From assembly GCF_002902345.1 (NCBI RefSeq), contig NZ_PPQB01000012.1, positions 1 to 64,000 on the forward strand: 64,000 bases of DNA, written 5' to 3'. Made by a program: the position numbers and the translations under genes. Each line of letters begins with the position of its first letter. Within the stretch, counting starts at the first letter, position 1. The DNA is from Staphylococcus arlettae. Lineage in GTDB: Bacteria; Bacillota; Bacilli; Staphylococcales; Staphylococcaceae. A model generated the notes under the pieces. It had not been told where the DNA came from. It made no database searches and worked only from the letters and a program-made list of their open reading frames with translations. Positions 1 to 8,173 of this stretch are shown in pieces.

Positions 1-50
1 GGCTGAGGCAGTGCCCACGGAAAGCGTGCATAAAAACTGCCAATATACCA
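1..50. repeat. Partial copy of dispersed intergenic repeat B
   Basis: The left edge carries the GAGGCAGTGCCCACGGAAAG block followed by GCGTGCATAAAAACTGCC. The same block recurs near 24.43, 45.20 (inverted), 55.28 and 63.87 kb. The copy is cut by the window edge. It runs directly into the terminal hairpin of repeat family A (75-113), so this is a B/A composite like the one at the right end of the window. Confidence 0.7.
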
Positions 51-74
51 AACAGTCAACTACTACCAATATGA

Positions 75-113
75 AAAGAGACTAGGACAAATCAATATTG
101 TCCCAGCCTCTTT
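75..113 (-). terminator. Bidirectional hairpin terminator, 3' of the V8-like protease
   Basis: Arms AAAGAGACTAGGACAA (75-90) and TTGTCCCAGCCTCTTT (98-113) pair with a few G-T wobbles. Read on the minus strand the stem is followed by TTTTC, and it lies just downstream of the protease gene. The same hairpin ends the repeat family A copies. Confidence 0.6.
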
Positions 114-175
114 AACACAATCTAACAAGTTATTTATATATGTTTAGCGTCTTTTTGGATAACTGTGATTATTCC

Positions 176-928
176 TTATTGATTATGTTCATTAATAAAG
201 TTTAATACGTCGCCAGATAAAGGCACAGCATTATTACTTTGTCCTTCAACACCACCATAATGGATGCCGATTAATTCATTACTGCTATTGAAGACTCCAG
301 AACCAGAATTACCACCGTAAGTACTCGCATCATATGTCATATCACCATCACCATTTGATATAATCTGACCGTTACTTTCCCACATTGTCGCTAATTCTTT
401 ATCTCCAGGATAACCAGTTATTGTAACATCATCACCTTTCTGAGCTTGTGTTGCATCACCGATTGTTGCCGGTTGCACAACATCTCCTACATGTTGCCCA
501 TTTTCATTTGGTTCGAAGTGTACTACTGCTAAATCTGCATTCCCTGGATAAGGTTCAGCACTTTTTTCTTCAAATGTACCGTTTGGATATGTAGAGGCAT
601 CTGAAGCAGCAGGTGAAAATTTCATATTACCATTTGATAAGTTCACAACGTGTTTATTGGTCAACACTGTATTTTCACCAATAACCACTCCAGTAGCTAT
701 GTTTTGACCTAAATCTGCATAGCCTACCGCCTGATAATGTCCACTAGTTGTGTTTTCGACTTGATGTCTATCGTTATTAGGTAATATGACTTCTTGCGTA
801 TTTTCTTTATCGTCTTGGCTAATTGGATAAGAAGTAGATTGTGCCTGTGATACAAAGCTGCCAGACACAATTGCCAATGCCATAATCGCGATTGACATGA
901 CTCGTGTAATAAATTTTCTCAAAATCAT
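176..928 (-). CDS. Secreted V8-like glutamyl endopeptidase (S1B family)
   Basis: A 250-residue exported serine protease of the staphylococcal V8/Spl family. Residues 1-30 form a signal peptide (basic MILRKFITR, hydrophobic core, cleavage probably after SQAQ), and a short propeptide-like stretch may follow. The chymotrypsin-fold triad is visible: H93 in TNKHVV, D132 in NADLAVVHF and S208 in GGNSGSGVF. Family members cut after glutamate, sometimes aspartate. An AAGGAGGAATT ribosome site sits directly before ATG. The protein is shorter than S. aureus V8 (SspA) and lacks its C-terminal Pro-Asn-Asp repeat tail. No staphopain or staphostatin gene (sspB/sspC) follows, so it stands alone. Substrate is unknown; specificity is inferred from family only. 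Confidence 0.88.
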   Translation of the reverse strand: MILRKFITRVMSIAIMALAIVSGSFVSQAQSTSYPISQDDKENTQEVILPNNDRHQVENTTSGHYQAVGYADLGQNIATGVVIGENTVLTNKHVVNLSNGNMKFSPAASDASTYPNGTFEEKSAEPYPGNADLAVVHFEPNENGQHVGDVVQPATIGDATQAQKGDDVTITGYPGDKELATMWESNGQIISNGDGDMTYDASTYGGNSGSGVFNSSNELIGIHYGGVEGQSNNAVPLSGDVLNFINEHNQ

Positions 929-1098
929 AATTCCTCCTTAAAATTGACCTGCATGTTCAATTTATATTTTATTTTATTATTATTCAAACATTTGCTGGTA
1001 ATCAAACTAAATTAAAAACAAATAATTTATGCTAATTTTTATCTTTTCAACGTTTTTAATACTATGTTGTTTAGACAACTTCTTCTAGAGCATGTCGT

Positions 1099-1126
1099 TT
1101 GTCTTTACAGCCAAAGGTGCTATAAT
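1099..1126 (+). promoter_or_regulatory. Sigma-A promoter for the luciferase-like gene
   Basis: TTGTCT (1099-1104), a 16-bp spacer and TATAAT (1121-1126), about 70 bp before the GTG start at 1196. Confidence 0.55.
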
Positions 1127-1130
1127 ACCA

Positions 1131-1172
1131 ATTAAACAACAGATGTTATTTAGTTAATGGTTGTTGTTTAAT
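1131..1172. promoter_or_regulatory. Inverted repeat just downstream of the -10 box
   Basis: Arms ATTAAACAAC (1131-1140) and GTTGTTTAAT (1163-1172) match perfectly over 10 bp with a 22-bp gap. The first arm begins 5 bp after TATAAT, so it overlaps the likely transcription start. It could be an operator, or a leader hairpin in the 5' UTR. No U-run follows, so it is not an intrinsic terminator. Confidence 0.4.
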
Positions 1173-1195
1173 TTTATTAGATTGGAGGTAATGAC

Positions 1196-2167
1196 GTGAC
1201 ATTAGCAGAAGAACACGAGACATTTCAGCGTACTTTTCAGCCACAGAAGTTAACGTTAGGACTAATTGTGCCATTTGACAATGCAACTCATGATGCGTAT
1301 GCTTTTGCAACACAAGCACGATTAGCTAGTCTAGCTGATGATGTCGGCTTTAGTAGTTTGTTTGTCAGAGACAACCCATTATATAGCCCACATCTGGGAG
1401 ACGTAACGACAAATTATGATCCATTTGTCTTTTTAACGTATTTAAGTACACATACAACTAATATTGCTTTAGGTACTTCAAGTATTGTAGCAACGTTACG
1501 TCATCCTATCCATCTAGCTAAAGCAACAACATCATTAGATTTAATATCGAATGAACGGCTGTTACTAGGTATGGCTACAGGTGATAGAAAATTTGAATTT
1601 CCTGCCTTTGACATTGATAGCGACCAGTTAAGTACAACTTTTCAACAAACAATCGAATCATTACAGTCAATGTGGCAGAGTCATTCACCACACATCGATA
1701 ACGATTTATTTTCCCTATATGAAGAAAGTGGATTGCAAGTGCTACCCAAACACCGACATATTCCAATGTTTGCTACTGGATATGCACAACAAACGATGAC
1801 GTGGATTAAAAAGCATATGGATGGTTGGATGTTCTATCCACAAGCATTCCAACAACAAAAAGCATTACTCGCTGAATGGCATGATTCAACACACTTCAAA
1901 CCATTTATGCATCCTTTAGCCATTGACTTAGATAGTAATCCTAATGCACTTTTAAAACCTATTAAAGGCGGCTATCATTTAGGACGTAATACGTTATTAC
2001 AAATGTTAAAACAATATGAAAAAATAGGAACAAACCATATTATGCTTCATTTCGTTAATTATAATCGAACTTATGAAGATATGATTTTGGAAATAGGTGA
2101 ACATGTTATTCCCTATTTCTTACCACATTCAATACAGGAGGAACACAAACATGGAATTATTAGATAG
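1196..2167 (+). CDS. Luciferase-like (LLM class) flavin-dependent oxidoreductase
   Basis: A 323-residue TIM-barrel protein of the bacterial luciferase-like monooxygenase superfamily. The substrate is unknown; members are F420- or FMN-dependent, and FMN is expected in staphylococci. Family-like segments are TLGLIVPFDN near the N-terminus, ASLADDVGFSSLFVRD (about 43-59), NIALGTSSIVATLRHPIHLAK (about 88-108) and SNERLLLGMATGD (about 117-129). The start is GTG at 1196 behind TTGGAGGTAA; the ATG at 1191 cannot be used because it reads ATG-ACG-TGA. The last 17 bases overlap the next gene, suggesting translational coupling. No flavin reductase gene is adjacent. Confidence 0.8.
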   Translation: MTLAEEHETFQRTFQPQKLTLGLIVPFDNATHDAYAFATQARLASLADDVGFSSLFVRDNPLYSPHLGDVTTNYDPFVFLTYLSTHTTNIALGTSSIVATLRHPIHLAKATTSLDLISNERLLLGMATGDRKFEFPAFDIDSDQLSTTFQQTIESLQSMWQSHSPHIDNDLFSLYEESGLQVLPKHRHIPMFATGYAQQTMTWIKKHMDGWMFYPQAFQQQKALLAEWHDSTHFKPFMHPLAIDLDSNPNALLKPIKGGYHLGRNTLLQMLKQYEKIGTNHIMLHFVNYNRTYEDMILEIGEHVIPYFLPHSIQEEHKHGIIR

Positions 2168-2381
2168 AATCAATGCTTTAGCAAATAAAGAAAAAGTAAC
2201 TACACTAACAACTGCAGAAAAAAGCGAGCAACATCATTTAAGACAAGAATATTTGAAAATGATTAGAGGACAAGTTGTTAATACGTTTTCAACATTAAAA
2301 GTAGTAGATCCATTAGGTGAAGATGTAACACCTGACAAAGTGTATCAATTACGAAAAGAAATGGATACTTTAGATTTGTAA
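2151..2381 (+). CDS. UPF0291 (DUF896) family small protein
   Basis: A 76-residue protein starting MELLDRINALANK, with the family's conserved centre RQEYLKMIRGQV and VVDPLGEDVTP. The family is widespread in Firmicutes (Bacillus YnzC/YneB type) and has no settled function. ATG at 2151 is chosen because AGGAGGAACACAAAC precedes it; an upstream in-frame ATG at 2097 lies inside the previous gene and lacks a ribosome site. It overlaps the luciferase-like gene by 17 bp and is closed by a strong terminator. Confidence 0.85.
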   Translation: MELLDRINALANKEKVTTLTTAEKSEQHHLRQEYLKMIRGQVVNTFSTLKVVDPLGEDVTPDKVYQLRKEMDTLDL

Positions 2382-2390
2382 CTACAAATA

Positions 2391-2426
2391 AAAAGACTGG
2401 TGCACATTGATTGCCCAGTCTTTTTT
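2391..2426 (+). terminator. Rho-independent terminator
   Basis: AAAAGACTGG (2391-2400) pairs with CCAGTC plus the T run (2415-2426), with a loop of about 14 nt and a TTTTTT tail. It ends the luciferase-like/UPF0291 pair. Confidence 0.85.
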
Positions 2427-2475
2427 CGTGCTTTATTAACAATTACATTGCGTATTAACGTTCTTAAAAACCAAT

Positions 2476-3339
2476 TTACGCTTTAGCTTGAATAATTTTA
2501 TACATACTACGTTCAACACTGCTAGCGTACATACCTCCAAATTTCAACAAATGTACCATTAATAAATAGAGCTTATAAAATTCTAACCGTAGTTCCGCAC
2601 CGTCAGCTAACGGTAACACTTGTTGATATGTTTCATAAAAACTCTGATTAAAAGCACCAAATACCATAGTAATTCCAATATCAAACTCTCTATCACCATA
2701 TAAAGGTGCCGGATCAAATAATGCTGGTGAGCCATCTGTTAAAAACATGTGATTGCCACCCCACAAATCACCATGTAACAAGGAAGGTTCACTGTGATGT
2801 TCAGCTAAACTTTGATTAATAATTGCTCTGACTTGTTCATATTGTTGAATATCTGCTGTTTGCCACATCCCTCTCTCCACTAATGCGTCTTTCAGAGGAT
2901 CTAAACGCTGTTTCACAAAAATATCTTGCCATTGTGTAGACCAAGCATTATCGAAAGTAATATCTCCACCTTGATACGGTAAATCAAAACCAAATTGACC
3001 CTCTGGTTGCTTATTTTGGTGCATTTTGGCAACTAAGCGCGCTAAATCACTTTGTTGACCTTCGATTCCTTCATCTAGATAACTTAATAATAAATAAGCA
3101 TCATCTGTTATTTGACCATAATCAATTACTATAGGTGCTTGAATACCTGCAGCTTCAAACTGTTTCAGTCCAGCTATTTCTGCCGCATAAAAATCTGAGT
3201 TTCGATTACGTTGTACTAGTAAAAAATATTGTTCATCACTAGTATCTACTTTGTACGCCTCATTGACATCACCACCACTGATTGGTGTAATTGAAATTAT
3301 ATTTGCTATATTCAACTGTTCTATCCATTGTTTATCCAT
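2476..3339 (-). CDS. Fructosamine kinase family protein
   Basis: A 287-residue member of the fructosamine/ketosamine-3-kinase family (protein-kinase-like fold), which phosphorylates Amadori products on glycated amines so that the sugar falls off. Visible landmarks are the ATP-loop-like SGGDVNEAYKV (21-31), the catalytic loop HGDLWGGN (189-196, D191) and the metal-binding FDPAPLYGDREFD (208-220). The start at 3339 (MDKQWIEQLN) is preferred because GGAAAGTAGGGATACG precedes it; an extension to 3405 lacks support. It is convergent with the UPF0291 gene and divergent from pyrD. The exact substrate is inferred from family only. Confidence 0.8.
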   Translation of the reverse strand: MDKQWIEQLNIANIISITPISGGDVNEAYKVDTSDEQYFLLVQRNRNSDFYAAEIAGLKQFEAAGIQAPIVIDYGQITDDAYLLLSYLDEGIEGQQSDLARLVAKMHQNKQPEGQFGFDLPYQGGDITFDNAWSTQWQDIFVKQRLDPLKDALVERGMWQTADIQQYEQVRAIINQSLAEHHSEPSLLHGDLWGGNHMFLTDGSPALFDPAPLYGDREFDIGITMVFGAFNQSFYETYQQVLPLADGAELRLEFYKLYLLMVHLLKFGGMYASSVERSMYKIIQAKA

Positions 3340-3540
3340 CGTATCCCTACTTTCCTTCGTGAAAATTATACGCTCTGTGGTCCAATATAAGTACCAAATT
3401 AGCAAGTCATATTAATGTATTTCACGTTTAACCTTTATTTAAATCATTACTCTATTGTAAAATAATAATAACTTTATAAATTAGTCGTAACATCAACTTT
3501 CATTTTTCAAAACTAAACTTTTTCTATTGGAGCGTAAATC

Positions 3541-4605
3541 ATGTACAAATTACTCAAACCACTTATCTTTAACATCGATCCAGAACAAGCTCATGGTATG
3601 ACCATTAATGCTTTAAAATTTATCCAAAAACATAATAAATTGCTTTCAGCAGTTAAAAGCTGTTTTGATTATCAACAAGACACGCTACAACAACAAATTG
3701 CTGGCGTAACTTTTAATAATCCTATTGGTTTAGCTGCTGGCTTTGACAAGTCGTGCGAAGTACCTAAAGTCCTTGAAATGGCTGGTTTTGGTGCCTTGGA
3801 ATTAGGTGGCATAACGCCTAAACCTCAACCTGGCAATCCTAAGCCACGGATGTATCGTTTAATTGATGACCAAGCCATTATCAATCGTATGGGTTTTAAC
3901 AATATTGGTATGAATAAAGCATTAAGTAATTTACGTAAATATGCTTATCATGTGCCCATCGGTATTAATATAGGCGTTAATAAAACAACTCCTTATGAAG
4001 AACGCTATCAAGATTATTTAAAGGTCATGGAAACTTTTAAATATGATGCGACATTTTTCACTGTGAATATTAGTTCACCAAACACAGCAAACTTACAAAA
4101 CTTTCATGATAAAGATGAATTTGCGATGCTTTGTAATACATTAACATACTTTCAGGCATCTCAAAATATTACACAACCTATTTTCATTAAACTTACGTCT
4201 GATATTTCCACAACTGAATTAAGTCAAATTTTACCAACAATAGTTGATACATTTGATGGTATTATCTTGGCTAATACTACACAACGCCGTGAATCACTTA
4301 CTTCTAACAACCAAAATGAAACTGGTGGTTTAAGTGGCAAGCCCTTATTCGAACGTAATTTAGAATTGATTAAATGGACATACCAACACACTAACGGAGA
4401 CTTCCCTATTATTGGTACTGGCGGTATTTTTACTGCTGATGATGTCATTCGTATGATGCGTAATGGTGCATCACTTGTACAAATTTATAGTTCCCTTATT
4501 TTTGAAGGTCCTACACTTACTAAAAAAATGAATAAAGCTTTAGCTAGCTATTTACAACAAAATAATTATCATAATATTCAAGAGCTTGTTGGTTTAGATG
4601 CATAG
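3541..4605 (+). CDS. pyrD: Dihydroorotate dehydrogenase (quinone), class 2
   Basis: A 354-residue flavoprotein that oxidises dihydroorotate to orotate in pyrimidine synthesis, passing electrons to menaquinone at the membrane. Class 2 features are the N-terminal helical membrane-association extension (1-45), the FMN-binding GLAAGFDKSCEV (63-74), NRMGFNN (115-121), the catalytic-serine loop NISSPNT (176-182) and the phosphate-binding GTGGIF near residue 300. The length fits class 2 enzymes. Start ATG follows TTGGAGCGTAAATC. It stands apart from any pyr operon, which is usual for pyrD in staphylococci. Confidence 0.93.
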   Translation: MYKLLKPLIFNIDPEQAHGMTINALKFIQKHNKLLSAVKSCFDYQQDTLQQQIAGVTFNNPIGLAAGFDKSCEVPKVLEMAGFGALELGGITPKPQPGNPKPRMYRLIDDQAIINRMGFNNIGMNKALSNLRKYAYHVPIGINIGVNKTTPYEERYQDYLKVMETFKYDATFFTVNISSPNTANLQNFHDKDEFAMLCNTLTYFQASQNITQPIFIKLTSDISTTELSQILPTIVDTFDGIILANTTQRRESLTSNNQNETGGLSGKPLFERNLELIKWTYQHTNGDFPIIGTGGIFTADDVIRMMRNGASLVQIYSSLIFEGPTLTKKMNKALASYLQQNNYHNIQELVGLDA

Positions 4606-4610
4606 TAAGT

Positions 4611-4778
4611 CCAGAGGCTAGGACAATATTGATTCGTCCTAGCCTCTTTTATATTGGCAGTAGCTGACTGCATTGAAATTGCGCTTCAAATCAAGCTTGT
4701 TTCAATGCTAGTCATCCTTGCCGGGGTGGGACGACGAAATCATTTTTTCAAAATCAGATTTCTGTCCACTCCCTTTCT
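4611..4778. repeat. Dispersed intergenic repeat A, copy 1
   Basis: About 165 bp beginning with a terminator hairpin (AGGCTAGGAC / GTCCTAGCCT), then TTGGCAGTAGCTGACTGCAT, GCTAGTCATCCTTGCC and GGGGTGGGACGACGAAATCA, and ending with AAAATCAGATTTCTGTCCAC. Near-identical copies lie at 16177-16340 (same orientation) and 37738-37896 (inverted), with a truncated one at 63719. A short open frame inside (4654-4836) is treated as chance. Confidence 0.8.
4613..4650 (+). terminator. Terminator of pyrD inside repeat A
   Basis: AGAGGCTAGGAC and GTCCTAGCCTCT form a 12-bp stem followed by TTTT. The loop is about 13 nt. Confidence 0.75.
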
Positions 4779-4947
4779 ATTATTTTGTTATATAATTCAT
4801 GAAACTATTATGCACACACAAAAAATGGTAAAATAAATTTATATTGATACTTTTATTCTCACAAACTATTTTTGCCGTGCCATATATCGTTAGTTAGCAG
4901 CCCTCTCCTTCATAGCTACGTAAATTTGATAAGCAGGAGTGATTTTA

Positions 4948-5124
4948 ATGGAAATTTTAAGAAAAACTACTGAAGATAATAAACCAACTTTTCATGTTCG
5001 CACGAATTTAGGCTTAATTATTAAAATAAAAGCAGCACCTGAAATGGATGAAACGGAAATTAACCAATTACTGGAATACGTCGCTAATGATATGGACAAT
5101 AAATTAAAAAGTAATATTGAATAA
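4948..5124 (+). CDS. Small hypothetical protein
   Basis: A 58-residue acidic protein, MEILRKTTEDNKPTFHVRTN and onward, with no motif that I recognise. It looks like a compact alpha/beta protein with a hydrophobic strand GLIIKIKA and an acidic helix EMDETEINQLLEYVANDMDN. The start is ATG at 4948 because CAGGAGTG (4934-4941) is its ribosome site; the GTG at 4939 lies inside that site. It stands alone between repeat A and the universal stress protein. Confidence 0.6.
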   Translation: MEILRKTTEDNKPTFHVRTNLGLIIKIKAAPEMDETEINQLLEYVANDMDNKLKSNIE

Positions 5125-5291
5125 CTTAAGCATGCAATCTAAGTAAATACTACTAATTACCACACGCCTTTTTCTATACTATTTCCCTATGTTTTTAATA
5201 GTTATATAAACTTTATACACTGCAAAATACCAAATTTAAGTCATTATAATTTTTTTAATAGGGTATTAACAAGTAAAAGGAGGCAATGACT

Positions 5292-5714
5292 ATGTATAAT
5301 AATATTTTATTAGCATATGACTTTGACAACTCATTTACAAATGTGCCAAAAGAAATTGAAAGCTTAGCTGCAGGAAGAGACAATGTTACTGTAACGCTTT
5401 ATAATGTAATATCCGAAGCGGAATTACAAAGTTCAGTGCGTTACAATAATAAACACTTAGAAGATATAGCTGAGGAAAAAGAACATCAACTACATCCATT
5501 TATTGAAGAGTTAGAAGCTACCGGTGTCTCTGTTAACGTAAAATTCAGTTCCGGACCTATTAAACAGACCTTACTAAAAGAACTTAAAGATTCCGCCTAT
5601 GACATTATTGTCATGAGTAATAAACGCGATAAGGCTAATTTAGGTAATGTGCTAGGCAATGTTACACATAAAATTGCTAACAGCGCAGAGATACCTGTAT
5701 TAATAATTAAATAA
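5292..5714 (+). CDS. Universal stress protein (UspA family)
   Basis: A 140-residue cytoplasmic UspA-fold protein. The N-terminal strand YNNILLAYDFDNS carries the usual early Asp, and the C-terminal segment IIVMSNKRDKANLGNVLGNV leads to IPVLIIK. The ATP-binding glycine motif (G-x2-G-x9-G-S/T) is degenerate: the first two glycines are replaced and the last G(S/T) reads GN, so nucleotide binding is doubtful. ATG at 5292 is chosen because AAAAGGAGG gives proper spacing to it; the ATG at 5286 is only 2 nt from the ribosome site. Monocistronic, ended by a bidirectional hairpin. Confidence 0.85.
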   Translation: MYNNILLAYDFDNSFTNVPKEIESLAAGRDNVTVTLYNVISEAELQSSVRYNNKHLEDIAEEKEHQLHPFIEELEATGVSVNVKFSSGPIKQTLLKELKDSAYDIIVMSNKRDKANLGNVLGNVTHKIANSAEIPVLIIK

Positions 5715-5718
5715 CATA

Positions 5719-5789
5719 AAAAAACTCAATTTTTACAGATCTCCTTCCTATTAATATTGGAAGTTAGCATCTGTAATCATTGAGTTTTT
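5719..5789. terminator. Bidirectional terminator between convergent genes
   Basis: AAAAACTCAAT (5720-5730) pairs with ATTGAGTTTTT (5779-5789), and inside it TTACAGAT pairs with ATCTGTAA. Both strands end in a T run, serving the stress protein (+) and the HAD phosphatase (-). Confidence 0.8.
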
Positions 5790-5798
5790 CACTATCAA

Positions 5799-6608
5799 CT
5801 AATCTTGGGCTTGAAGATACTGTTCAATCACTTGTAACACACCAGAATCGTCATTCGATGGTGCACGGTATTGTGCAACTCTTGCTAACTCAGGGCTACA
5901 CGATGCCATAGCATAACTGTGTGGTGTCAGTTGCAACATCTCTATGTCATTGTTAGCATCACCGAAAGCTAATAATTCATGGTTCGCTATTCCCCAGTCG
6001 TCGAGCAAAGTTTGTATTGCTTTACCTTTATTCACTGATGGTACTAGTAAATCCACACTATCATTACCGCTTGTTACTGCTCTGACAATATCTGAATACC
6101 GTTGTTGTAAATCCTCAGTAATCGTAGTTACTAAATTTGTATCTTGAATGCGCATAGCGACTTTAATAAATGTATCATCAACTACTTCACTAAAATTATC
6201 CACAAATGTAATATTTTTATAGTATAACTGTGCATAATCTATAAAGGTTTGATTTGTGCCTTTCAGCATATATGCTGTTTTAATTCCACCTAATATAATA
6301 TTTTCAATATGGTAAGTTTGTTGTAAATACTTTATTACATTATGTATATCACTATCGACAAAAGCCTCTTTAGCCAAGAGTTCGTTGTTAAAATAAGTTA
6401 ATGCACCATTTTCAGCGACATACACAATTTTTTGATCTTTACCTGGGAAAAATGAACGCAATTGCTCATATTGATTTCCACTTGCAACAATAAATTTTAT
6501 TTGTTGCTTTTCCATTTGTTTATATAATTGTTCAAAATAAGCCAGATCATATGTATGATCCGACTTAAAAAAAGTGCCGTCTTTATCGACTGCTATTGCT
6601 TTAATCAA
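5799..6608 (-). CDS. Cof-type HAD-IIB phosphatase
   Basis: A 269-residue HAD superfamily hydrolase of the Cof/YwpJ type, probably a sugar-phosphate or nucleotide-related phosphatase. Motif I is VDKDGTFF (nucleophile D8, D10), motif II lies around VASGN (41-45), the motif III lysine is in VNKGKAI (about 192-198) and motif IV is GDANNDIEM (216-224). The C2B cap lies between. The start appears to be TTG at 6608, behind GAGGGA with a 6-nt spacer, since the protein begins directly with the conserved IKAIAVDKDGT. It may be cotranscribed with the VOC gene upstream (43-bp gap). Confidence 0.85.
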   Translation of the reverse strand: MIKAIAVDKDGTFFKSDHTYDLAYFEQLYKQMEKQQIKFIVASGNQYEQLRSFFPGKDQKIVYVAENGALTYFNNELLAKEAFVDSDIHNVIKYLQQTYHIENIILGGIKTAYMLKGTNQTFIDYAQLYYKNITFVDNFSEVVDDTFIKVAMRIQDTNLVTTITEDLQQRYSDIVRAVTSGNDSVDLLVPSVNKGKAIQTLLDDWGIANHELLAFGDANNDIEMLQLTPHSYAMASCSPELARVAQYRAPSNDDSGVLQVIEQYLQAQD

Positions 6609-6651
6609 GTTTAATCCCTCTTTCCTGAATTATTCAATTGCTGTCATCTCT

Positions 6652-7038
6652 TTAGCTCATCGCAATAACATTAAAGCGGTGGCCGTCCGGATCACTAAAT
6701 AGTCCTCCATAATAACCTTCTAATTTAGTTCCTCGTTGCAACACTGTGCCATTTGCTTGGTTTACTAGCGTTAATAGGTCATCAACTTCCGCTTCCGTTG
6801 CTACTGATAGTGAAATTAAAGCTCCATCTATCTTTGGAATATTATCAAGACTCGCAGCTTTTTTAAATTGTTGCTGCTCTATTAACATAATAATTTTTCC
6901 ATCTGCTGTTTCTATGCCTAACATCTTTGCTTGCATTGCTTCATTGTGTTTAATAGTAAAACCTAGTGCTTGGTAAAATCCTTCACTCACTGATAAATCT
7001 GCCACAGCTAAATTCAACCAATTTGATGTAATATTCAT
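6652..7038 (-). CDS. VOC (glyoxalase/bleomycin-resistance) family protein
   Basis: A 128-residue vicinal-oxygen-chelate fold protein. The N-terminal repeat SNWLNLAVADLSVSEGFYQA and the C-terminal GYYGGLFSDPDGHRFNVIAM show the paired beta-alpha-beta-beta-beta modules. Proteins of this type range from metalloenzymes to drug-binding proteins; the metal ligands here are not clear. Ribosome site AAAGGATGG. It lies just upstream of the HAD gene and downstream of the MarR regulator, all in the same direction. Confidence 0.75.
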   Translation of the reverse strand: MNITSNWLNLAVADLSVSEGFYQALGFTIKHNEAMQAKMLGIETADGKIIMLIEQQQFKKAASLDNIPKIDGALISLSVATEAEVDDLLTLVNQANGTVLQRGTKLEGYYGGLFSDPDGHRFNVIAMS

Positions 7039-7175
7039 AAAAACACCATCCTTTTATCACTTAAATACCCTAAAATAATCATACAAATCGATTTTTATTA
7101 CTTTGAAAATAGGGACTAAATGCACACTAAATTAACTTTTTCATGATGATTGGTTGTACCTATAGTTGAACTAAA

Positions 7176-7592
7176 TTACTGACTATCATTCGTAATACGG
7201 GCTAAATGCTGAATTTGGCTTAAATTAACTTTTTTAATAAGTTGATTATAACTATTCATCGCAGCTACAGTTTGCTCAGCACCTTCAGCTGTCAAATATA
7301 TATACATGGCACGTTGGTCTTCTACACATTCTTGTCTATAAACAAAAGCAGGAGTCATTTTTTCTAGTCTGACAATCAACCGAGACATGGCACTTTGACT
7401 TAAATCTACTACTTTAATTAAATCATTAATTTTATATTTCTTACCTTTACTGTTATAGATTTCATACAACACATAAAATTCTCTTAGACTTATATCAAAT
7501 TGTTCTTTTAATACATTTTCGATCATAGTGTCGATATAACGTACGTACTTTGTAATTTCCATCCAGTTATCTATCTTTGTGCTAGCTTGCAT
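7176..7592 (-). CDS. MarR/Sar-type winged-helix regulator
   Basis: A 138-residue MarR-family DNA-binding protein. The winged helix covers about 35-105: helix-turn-helix around INDLIKVVDLSQSAMSRLIVRLEK, and the wing with the conserved D-x-R (VEDQRAMYIYLT). In S. aureus the gene sarR lies beside ureD; this gene occupies the corresponding flank of a ureD remnant but does not look like SarR, which is shorter and differs in sequence. Strong AGAGGAGG ribosome site. Target unknown; it may control the VOC and HAD genes behind it. Confidence 0.75.
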   Translation of the reverse strand: MQASTKIDNWMEITKYVRYIDTMIENVLKEQFDISLREFYVLYEIYNSKGKKYKINDLIKVVDLSQSAMSRLIVRLEKMTPAFVYRQECVEDQRAMYIYLTAEGAEQTVAAMNSYNQLIKKVNLSQIQHLARITNDSQ

Positions 7593-7822
7593 AGTTATAC
7601 CTCCTCTCTCTTAGATTACACGTGTATTTTAGTTTACATTTCTAACATCACTTGTGAATTCATATAATAATTAACTATAACATTATAATAACTTTTATTT
7701 ATATTTCCAACTGCTATTGTTTTTCATTATAAGGTGCACAAGAAAATTTCACAATTTTCAGTATTGCACAACTTTAAATTTTTAAGTTATAATAACTTAT
7801 ATTCAATAAATGAGGTGGTTTT

Positions 7823-8038
7823 CTGAGTTTTTATGAATTTATACGAAATTTTACTGGTGATAATACGCCACTAGGAGAACTAGCAGATTTGGTATCTACA
7901 GATGCTGATTTTCCAATAAACGTGCAATCAAAAAGTGAAATTTTAGTATATTTTAGCACTTCGCCTTATTATAACAATAAGCATTTAGAAATTGTAAAAA
8001 GAGCCTTCTCTATTTACTTTCAAACTGCTAAATCTTAA
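7823..8038 (+). CDS. YozE-like (UPF0346) small protein with CTG start
   Basis: A 71-residue protein reading SFYEFIRNFTGDNTPLGELA and ending FSIYFQTAKS, matching the short YozE/UPF0346 SAM-like helical family in its conserved start (SFY-F) and G-L-A turn. The frame has no ATG, GTG or TTG between the in-frame TGA at 7811 and SFYEF. The only start-like codon is CTG at 7823, five bases after a good GAGGTGG. The reading frame is intact to TAA at 8036. Family function is unknown. The coding call is firm on family grounds; use of CTG is inferred. Confidence 0.72.
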   Translation: MSFYEFIRNFTGDNTPLGELADLVSTDADFPINVQSKSEILVYFSTSPYYNNKHLEIVKRAFSIYFQTAKS

Positions 8039-8055
8039 TAGGCAAATCACCATTT

Positions 8056-8088
8056 AAAGTCTAGAACGTTAAATTCGTTCTAGACTTT
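8056..8088. terminator. Hairpin after the YozE-like gene
   Basis: AAAGTCTAGAACG (8056-8068) and CGTTCTAGACTTT (8076-8088) form a perfect 13-bp stem with a 7-nt loop. The downstream U tract is poor (TAGTTG), so termination is likely but not certain. Confidence 0.5.
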
Positions 8089-8173
8089 AGTTGACTGATA
8101 TCAATTATTATTAAAATTTACCTATAATAAAACTACTGGCTGTAATAGATGCCTGTAGTTTTTAATATCTTTA

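Noticed and set aside
4654-4836. 60-codon open frame
   Set aside because: It lies within repeat family A and is not kept open in the other copies.
7176-7592. Identification of the MarR gene as sarR
   Set aside because: The position beside ureD would fit, but the protein is longer and its helix-turn-helix sequence does not match SarR.
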